Source: Acidimicrobiaceae bacterium (GTDB lineage Bacteria > Actinomycetota > Acidimicrobiia > Acidimicrobiales > Acidimicrobiaceae). Taken from it: 10,951 nucleotides of DNA. Every line of letters begins with the position of its first letter. Positions within the stretch are counted from its first letter, which is position 1. Under the pieces are notes generated by a model. That model did not search any database. It worked only from the letters and a program-made list of their open reading frames with translations, and was not told the DNA's origin. Location of the stretch: contig JABEUO010000228.1 of assembly GCA_013044415.1 (NCBI GenBank), forward strand, positions 1 to 10,951. Reading direction: 5' to 3'. Positions 6,132 through 10,951 of the stretch are shown here, one piece after another. Made by a program: the position numbers and the translations under genes.

Positions 6132-9100
6132 TTGGGAGAGTTTGGCGAAAGCGACGAAATGCTGTCCGTAGGTGGGACAGAAAAGGGTGCGAAATCGGGT
6201 CACCTACTGGTGGAGAGTTTCATTCGACGCCTCCTTGAGGCGATGGATGATGGCTACGAAGTCCAGGAGGTGCTCGATGCCATCGATCCTGACCCAGCTC
6301 GCTATACCGATATCGATGAGGGCGGAGGGGTACTACCGGAGGTCTTGAGGCCCGCCGATGCCCTATTGAAGAATCTCAAACCCCTTGCGGGGTATCGACG
6401 TATTAAAAGCAGCAGAATTTCGGAATCCTCGCCAACCGCACGACCAGCTTTGGCGAGGACGGAGACCGGATTTGTCCTTGCGACTATACGTTGGACCGAG
6501 GGGGCGGGCGAGCAGATACTGGTCGAACAACTTGGCCGCTATGGCGAGAGCTTGGATGAGTCAGTGTCGGTTTCTGGAACTCCTGGTGATTGCCTACGCC
6601 CGTCGGTGGTTACCGACGCCGATGGGGAGCCATGGGTGTTTTACGGCTATCGCCGCAACCAAGAGATGGGTGTCTGGTATGTCAGGCATGACAGCGAAGG
6701 GTGGAGCCAGCCAAAACTGCTCAGTACACCCGGCGTGAGCGCATTTAATCAAGAAATCACGGTTCATAGCGACGGGCAAATCGAGTGTTGCTATCAGGAA
6801 CTGGTCGATCGTCGCTTCGCCATAGTGACCAAGCGTTACTCATCAGGAGTCTGGTCCAAAACCGAGCGCCTGTCCCTCGAAGACGAGAGGAATGTTTGGG
6901 ACCCAGTATTAGTCGCGCTCCCCGAGGGTGGTAGCTGCTATGCGTGGACAAGCTATGGAGACTCTGGGTACGTCACCGCTGTCTTGCTTAGGCGACCGAG
7001 TGACCCTGATCGACGATTTGTACTCTCTGACAAGACGGGTTACTCCCTCCACCCAAGCCTTGCGGTTACCGATGACGGAACGATATGGTGTGCGTCCGAT
7101 CGGGTGATACTTGGTGGCCATGGAGGGTCTGGACCCACCAGACTGAGATCTTTGGAGGATTTGGGTAAGTCGGTAGCGGGCCAGACCAAGGCGGATGGTA
7201 GGGCAATTCCGGCCGACCTTTCACCAAACGTTACTGCGGATATCCAGGTCTATACCTTGAGCGCCGATTCGGACCAGTGGTATGAGCAGCCGAGACCCGG
7301 CGCAATGCACAAGATGTCACCTTCGGCACTGCCGAAGCTTTGCGTTGTCGACGGGTCCCAGGTGGTGGTCGCCTATCGCATCATAAGGCGCCTGCCGCTG
7401 ATGCTTTATTACTGGGAAAGCGTCGTTCAAGTATTCGAATCCGGTGATTGGACGGGCCCTGTTCACTTCGAAGGAGGTGATGGGCCACTCGAAGAGGTAG
7501 CACTGGCATCAAATAGCGACGTTTTGGCGGTTGCCTGGAAGGAGGATGGGAGGCGGGAACAGAGCCTTGAATGGCAAGACGGTTTCGGCGGTGCCGAGCG
7601 GCCAGAGCTACGCGAACATTATGGCGAAGTTATTTGGAATACCGTCGATCGTCCCGGTGGAATCAGAGTAGGGACCCTCTCTGTGCTTGCAACTTCTCCT
7701 GCCGAGAAGGCGAGGCGAGTAGGTGAGCTTCGTACTTTAGCTGAGTTCAAAGCCCTTCCACCCAAGGTCGGGTCTCCCTACGACCGACCTTGGGTGGTCG
7801 CAAGGAACGGTAAAAAGGCGGAGCGGTATACCACCCAGGTTGGAGATAAAGCGTACTCCCTCTACTGGGGAGACCTCCATAGACATTCCTTGATTAGCCG
7901 TTGCACGGCTGGCGACGAACCGACCCTAGATGATTTCTACCACTATGCCTGGGATGTTTGCGAGTACGACTTCTGGGCCGTAACGGACCATGCAGAAAAT
8001 ACATCTACCTACCAGTGGGCGATGATTCAAAAGATCGCTGACGTGCTCCATATACCTGACGTGTTTGTTCCATTTTACGGTTTTGAGTGGACCGGTGGTA
8101 CTGGGCATCAGAATGTGATCTACGAGTCGCTGAAGAGGGGTGTAGCTATCTTCTCTTCCAGCGCAAAGTTGACCGAGAAACCTGATGGTCTGTGGAAGCA
8201 CCTTCATGAACTGGACGATCAGCGGGTCATTACCATTCCCCATCATCCAGGGTCCGCAATGGTTCCTTTTGATTGGAATTATCGTGACGATGCTTTGATG
8301 AGGCTCGTGGAGATCTTTCAAGCCTGTCGCGGGAATTACGAAATGGACGGCTGTTTCCGACAATACTCAGATGGCACTTTGGCGAACACTTTCGTCATCG
8401 ATGGTTTGAAGAGGGGGCATCGATTCGGCTTCATCGCATCATCGGATCATGGAAACGGGGCCAGCTACGTAGGCGCATTTGCAGACTCCCTAGATCGTAA
8501 GTCGATATTCTCTGCACTACATGACCGCCGAACAATTGCCGCTACTACTAGGGACATAGTGTTAGACGTGCGGCTAAATGATGCCTTTATGGGTTCTGAA
8601 ACCGGGCCGACCGATGAAGTAAAGATCGATGTCCATGCCAAAGGGTATACAGACGTTGCAAGGGTCGATATCGTCCGAGACGGCGAGACCGTAAAGACAT
8701 TCCAGCCGGAAATTGACTTACCTAACGACTGGATCAGTGTGCCATTGCGCATCGAGTGGACCAACTTGGCGGTTCCAACTATCGATTGGTCGGGGGGAAT
8801 TCGACTCTATGGCGACGCAAAGGTCTTGCTGACGCCATTTTGGTCTCCAGAAATCGTAGAGGTCGGCGAGGACTTCGTGCGATGGAGCGCCCATACTCGT
8901 AACTTCTCTTCGCAGTATGGCGCACAAAGAGGTGGGGTCGAGATGACCGTCATAGGCAGGCGGGACGCTATTTTGGCCATAGACCTAGTGCCAGGAGGAT
9001 CCAAAGTTGAACTTGGTTCAATACTTAGTGATCGTGGGGTCACGATCCTCGACGATGGGAAGATGCGACTGGCCGTCCAGCTGGGGACTGGAGGGCTCCA

Positions 9101-9236
9101 GAGCATGAAAACCACCGACTTTTCAACCACCTGGCGGGAAGCAATAACTGAAGATCACGCCTATTACGTCCGACTCTTTCTGGTGGATGGTGAGATGGCT
9201 TGGTCATCCCCGGTCTGGGTGACGAGTAACAAATAG
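6132..9236 (+). CDS. Large two-part protein: beta-propeller-like region plus PHP-type metallohydrolase
   Basis: Product of 1034 residues without a signal peptide, so probably cytoplasmic. Residues about 90-500 hold repeated beta-rich blade-like units with recurring pro-Ser and Asp-Gly turns (RPSVVTDADGEPW, ITVHSDGQI, HPSLAVTDDGTIW), suggesting a sialidase-like propeller. After a linker, residues about 575-785 form a PHP-like domain: GDLHRHS (His 583, 585), VTDHAE (Asp 619, His 620), PHHPG (His 704, 705) and SSDHGNG (Asp 772, His 773). These are the expected metal ligands and all are present. The tail (RRTIAATT, then beta-rich to the end) matches DUF3604 and CehA/McbA-type hydrolases, some of which cleave carbamate esters. 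Substrate unknown. TTG 6132 is chosen because GAGGAG lies seven bases before it; an in-frame TTG at 6117 would overlap that site, and ATG 6159 lacks one. It follows the binding-protein gene by 56 bp with no terminator. Confidence 0.88.
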   Translation: MGEFGESDEMLSVGGTEKGAKSGHLLVESFIRRLLEAMDDGYEVQEVLDAIDPDPARYTDIDEGGGVLPEVLRPADALLKNLKPLAGYRRIKSSRISESSPTARPALARTETGFVLATIRWTEGAGEQILVEQLGRYGESLDESVSVSGTPGDCLRPSVVTDADGEPWVFYGYRRNQEMGVWYVRHDSEGWSQPKLLSTPGVSAFNQEITVHSDGQIECCYQELVDRRFAIVTKRYSSGVWSKTERLSLEDERNVWDPVLVALPEGGSCYAWTSYGDSGYVTAVLLRRPSDPDRRFVLSDKTGYSLHPSLAVTDDGTIWCASDRVILGGHGGSGPTRLRSLEDLGKSVAGQTKADGRAIPADLSPNVTADIQVYTLSADSDQWYEQPRPGAMHKMSPSALPKLCVVDGSQVVVAYRIIRRLPLMLYYWESVVQVFESGDWTGPVHFEGGDGPLEEVALASNSDVLAVAWKEDGRREQSLEWQDGFGGAERPELREHYGEVIWNTVDRPGGIRVGTLSVLATSPAEKARRVGELRTLAEFKALPPKVGSPYDRPWVVARNGKKAERYTTQVGDKAYSLYWGDLHRHSLISRCTAGDEPTLDDFYHYAWDVCEYDFWAVTDHAENTSTYQWAMIQKIADVLHIPDVFVPFYGFEWTGGTGHQNVIYESLKRGVAIFSSSAKLTEKPDGLWKHLHELDDQRVITIPHHPGSAMVPFDWNYRDDALMRLVEIFQACRGNYEMDGCFRQYSDGTLANTFVIDGLKRGHRFGFIASSDHGNGASYVGAFADSLDRKSIFSALHDRRTIAATTRDIVLDVRLNDAFMGSETGPTDEVKIDVHAKGYTDVARVDIVRDGETVKTFQPEIDLPNDWISVPLRIEWTNLAVPTIDWSGGIRLYGDAKVLLTPFWSPEIVEVGEDFVRWSAHTRNFSSQYGAQRGGVEMTVIGRRDAILAIDLVPGGSKVELGSILSDRGVTILDDGKMRLAVQLGTGGLQSMKTTDFSTTWREAITEDHAYYVRLFLVDGEMAWSSPVWVTSNK
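7758..7797. repeat. Perfect 14-bp inverted repeat inside the PHP protein gene
   Basis: CCACCCAAGGTCGG (7758-7771) and its exact reverse complement (7784-7797) flank a 12-base loop. An alternative fold with one bulged G extends the stem by three pairs and shrinks the loop to seven. A perfect 14-bp arm with a short loop is expected about once in a thousand windows of this size. It encodes PPKVG...RPWVV in the linker between the propeller-like half and the PHP domain and keeps the frame. Confidence 0.85.
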
Positions 9237-9287
9237 TCCTCCCAGTTAGAAGAGAGTTACATGAATTGGGCGAGTTGAAGCAATCAA

Positions 9288-10160
9288 ATGGTAAATGAGG
9301 AAGAGTCTCTAACTGAGCCGGCGACTGTCAAGTCGGTAGAGCGGGCTTTGCGGCTTCTTTCGTATATAAGTACCTTATCTGAGCCTATTGGAGTAAACCA
9401 ACTCAGTCGAGAGGTGCGAATGCACAAAGCTACCGTGTCGAGACTGTTAGGGACCTTGCTCGCATATGGTTTCGTGGCCAAAGAGCCTGTGACGGAGCGG
9501 TATACCCTCGGATTGGCGTTTATTCAAGCCTCGACCGCAAGTTTGGCTAGAGTCGGTTTCCTTGAATCGACGAGGTCGGTGTTACAGGGATTGGCCGAGA
9601 GCACGGGAGAAACGGCGACGCTAGCGGTAAGGGACGGTGACTGGTCGTTGACCCTTGATCAGGTTACCCCCGACAGGCTGATCGTGAATATGAACTGGAT
9701 TGGCATGAGAACCCCGCTTCATTGCACCTCTGATGGGAAGGTGTTTTTGGCTTGGTCCGATGAGGCCGACCTGGACGAGTATCTCTCGAGGACGCTACTT
9801 TCTCCAACCGAGAGAAGTGTTTCCCAGCCCGACGAGCTCCGAAAAGAACTTGAAGTGATCCGCATCAGGGGATATGCAATCGCCAACGAGGAGTTGGAGG
9901 TTGGCCTTACCGGTGTGGCCGCACCGGTAATTGGTAAAGATGGCATGGTCATCGCCAGTATTTCAATTTCTGGTCCGAGTTCTCGAGTTACACCGGAACG
10001 AGTGGAGGCCTGCGGTGAGTTGGTGAAAGGGGCCTGCGATGATCTCCAGGTTGTACTTAAGTCCTACGGTCACAGCGAGCCAACTGTGAAACAGCTCGCC
10101 GGCGTATATGCAACGCAGGGCGGAAATGTTCCAAGGTCAATCAGGTTCGGACACCTATAA
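9288..10160 (+). CDS. IclR-family transcriptional regulator
   Basis: DNA-binding regulator of 290 residues. The N-terminal winged helix-turn-helix covers about 15-75: VKSVERALRLL opens it, and GVNQLSREVRMHKATVSRLL is the helix-turn-helix, followed by the wing TERYTLGLAF. The effector-binding domain runs from about 85 to 265, with TPLHCTSDGKVFLAW and the LEVGLTGVAAPV segment that shapes the ligand pocket in the family. About 25 extra residues follow, making it longer than the usual 250-270. IclR proteins typically sense small organic acids or aromatic compounds and control adjacent catabolic or transport operons. As last gene of the cluster it probably controls the ABC-PHP genes and perhaps the ligase. 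The ATG has only a weak ribosome binding site; a five-codon ORF (9261-9278, ATG to TGA) with AGAGAG before it ends nine bases upstream, so translation may be coupled. Confidence 0.94.
   Translation: MVNEEESLTEPATVKSVERALRLLSYISTLSEPIGVNQLSREVRMHKATVSRLLGTLLAYGFVAKEPVTERYTLGLAFIQASTASLARVGFLESTRSVLQGLAESTGETATLAVRDGDWSLTLDQVTPDRLIVNMNWIGMRTPLHCTSDGKVFLAWSDEADLDEYLSRTLLSPTERSVSQPDELRKELEVIRIRGYAIANEELEVGLTGVAAPVIGKDGMVIASISISGPSSRVTPERVEACGELVKGACDDLQVVLKSYGHSEPTVKQLAGVYATQGGNVPRSIRFGHL
9907..9930. repeat. Interrupted palindrome inside the IclR gene
   Basis: TTACCGGTG and CACCGGTAA are exact inverted 9-bp arms around TGGCCG, whose GGCC core is itself symmetrical. The arms share TTACCG/CGGTAA with the operator-like palindrome at 151-164. 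It encodes the conserved LTGVAAPVIG stretch, so codon use may explain it; an intragenic binding site is the alternative. Confidence 0.3.
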
Positions 10161-10167
10161 GCGAATT

Positions 10168-10207
10168 TTGTAAGTCCCTCTAATGGCTTGTAAGTCCCTC
10201 TAATGGC
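10168..10207 (+). repeat. Perfect 20-bp tandem duplication
   Basis: TTGTAAGTCCCTCTAATGGC occurs twice head to tail (10168-10187, 10188-10207), starting seven bases after the IclR stop codon. An exact 20-mer duplication is not chance. It lies where transcription of the operon should end, so it could be a duplicated 3'-UTR element or simple slippage. Confidence 0.92.
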
Positions 10208-10209
10208 GA

Positions 10210-10226
10210 GGTGAAGCGGACTCACC
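10210..10226 (+). terminator. Weak hairpin downstream of the IclR gene
   Basis: GGTGA and TCACC form a perfect 5-bp stem around AGCGGAC, followed by CCCCACC and not by a T run. It is the only stem-loop close to the end of the operon, but it does not meet the pattern of an intrinsic terminator. Confidence 0.15.
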
Positions 10227-10307
10227 CCCACCAGCGGCAGAGCTAAGGCCTAAGGGGACGCCAAAGAGCGTTGCAACAATGGTGGGCCGCTTGGCTCAGC
10301 CTACCGA

Positions 10308-10709
10308 TCATGGAGGGTCCTCATTTAAAATGACCTTCTCGGACCTTAATAACGAAGCCAAGTTTGCTCGAGTATTTGGGAGTGGATCGCTCCATCCTTC
10401 CGAACGGGGATTTTTGTCACCAAGTTCGCGTCGGCAAACTTTTTCTGAGGTTCTTGCTACAACTTTTTATTCCGACCTACCTCTCTTGTCCAGACCAATG
10501 TCTTGGTTGGTCAAATCTGTTAAAGAAAAAGTGACATGGCAAGGGGCAAAGTCAGGGACAACGCAAGTTCTACCTTCCTTTGGTGAAACATCGAGGTGCA
10601 TCGCGAGCGGTTCTTCTGTTTCTCTGAGTACCAGGCGATCCATCAGGCGGTCTCGTGACGCCTTAACGTCGATCAGTCGAGCGGCTTTTGGGTCCCAATA
10701 TGTAATATA
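10308..10709 (-). pseudogene. Possible decayed minus-strand gene, unknown function
   Basis: Read on the minus strand from 10709, a frame stays open for 80 codons to a TAA at 10467-10469, then for another 52 codons to TGA at 10308-10310. The first part looks protein-like, with YWDPKAARLIDV, RLMDRLVLRETEEPL and VVPDFAP, a balanced composition and charged helices; there is no early ATG (first Met at codon 23) and a stop lies directly upstream. The overlapping plus-strand frame of 146 codons is Ser/Arg-rich and could be its antisense shadow. I do not recognise the family. The single in-frame stop and absent start suggest a remnant. Confidence 0.25.
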
Positions 10710-10865
10710 TCAGTTCTAAAAACTCGGCCTACTAGGGAGCTAACGTAGGAATTGTTGCTGCGAAGCTCGTACTTTTGGCGAAGGAGGCTCACAAAGTAGC
10801 TGCTAGACGGGTAGTTTTAGAAAAGTTTCGATAAAGTGAACGGATCCAGCCGGAGCGAGCTTATA

Positions 10866-10896
10866 TTGGTATTCCCAAGTAATTGGGGGGCACCAA
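10866..10896. other. GNRA-capped hairpin near the right edge
   Basis: CCCAA-GTAA-TTGGG is a perfect 5-bp stem on a GTAA tetraloop, enclosed by a second pairing TTGGT/ACCAA after an internal loop; TT/GG wobbles extend the inner stem. No T tract follows on either strand, so it is not a clear terminator. It may be part of an RNA element continuing past the window. Confidence 0.3.
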
Positions 10897-10951
10897 TCGA
10901 AGAAGTGCCGAGTAGCTCCTTGAAAACGGAATAGATGGACTAAAAGCCAGT

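Larger units (their letters stand above)
10161..10951. other. Downstream region without a convincing intact gene
   Basis: The 791 bases after the IclR gene hold a 20-bp tandem duplication, a small hairpin, a possible decayed minus-strand gene and a GNRA hairpin, described separately. A plus-strand frame of 146 codons (10279-10719) lacks a ribosome binding site and is Ser/Arg-rich in the way of antisense shadows. A perfect AAGGAGG at 10780-10786 has no start codon at a usable distance. No tRNA, rRNA, CRISPR repeat, insertion-sequence end or strong terminator was seen. Confidence 0.5.

Noticed and set aside
6601..6618. 7-bp perfect hairpin in the PHP gene, with similar ones at 7321-7337 and 9030-9047
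   Set aside because: About two such 7-bp stems are expected by chance in a gene of this length, so only the 14-bp repeat at 7758-7797 stands out.
7926..8363. Minus-strand open frame of 145 codons inside the PHP gene
   Set aside because: It is antisense to the most conserved metal-binding part of the PHP domain, whose codon structure explains the openness.
10279..10719. Plus-strand open frame of 146 codons
   Set aside because: No ribosome binding site, strong Ser/Arg bias, no motif; the opposite strand reads as more protein-like. A translated search would settle it.
10736..10834. 32-codon open frame with helix-like composition and a nearby perfect AAGGAGG (10780-10786)
   Set aside because: No start codon at a usable distance from the AAGGAGG, and the frame is too short to distinguish from chance.
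10161..10951. CRISPR array, insertion-sequence ends or tRNA in the downstream region
   Set aside because: The only repeats are a two-copy tandem 20-mer and small hairpins; no spaced repeats, transposase motifs or cloverleaf were found.

Overview
The window looks like a bacterial chromosome segment from an actinobacterium. The evidence is a Ser/Ala-rich lipoprotein leader, GTG and TTG starts, GGAGG-type ribosome binding sites, and moderate GC (mid-50s % by eye, not counted). A mid-GC acidimicrobial or similar lineage would fit, but I cannot place it with confidence. All convincing genes lie on the + strand.

Layout: bases 1-235 hold a probable terminator of an upstream gene and a perfect 14-bp palindrome that looks like a TetR-type operator. 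A class I adenylate-forming acyl-CoA synthetase follows (236-1774). A 492-bp gap (1775-2266) carries two perfect short tandem duplications, a possible 47-codon ORF and a weak operator candidate. Next comes a complete osmoprotectant-type (OpuB/OpuC/YehWXYZ, QAT family) ABC importer in the order permease (2267-2914), ATPase with a degenerate CBS-like tail (2933-4138), permease (4135-4953) and lipoprotein substrate-binding protein (5053-6075). It is followed by a 1034-residue protein with a beta-propeller-like N-terminal half and a PHP-type metallohydrolase domain with intact metal ligands (6132-9236), then an IclR-family regulator (9288-10160). From 10161 to the end there is no convincing intact gene: a 20-bp tandem duplication, a possible decayed minus-strand gene, and a GNRA-capped hairpin.

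Working model (inference): short gaps and no strong terminator between 2267 and 10160 suggest one transcription unit. The importer takes up a small, probably quaternary-amine or zwitterionic compound. The cytoplasmic PHP protein cleaves it or a derivative, the upstream ligase activates a released carboxylate as a CoA thioester, and the IclR protein senses a pathway molecule. The substrate cannot be read from sequence. The combination of a QAT importer, a propeller-PHP hydrolase and an IclR regulator is the most interesting feature, together with a 14-bp perfect inverted repeat placed at the domain junction inside the hydrolase gene.
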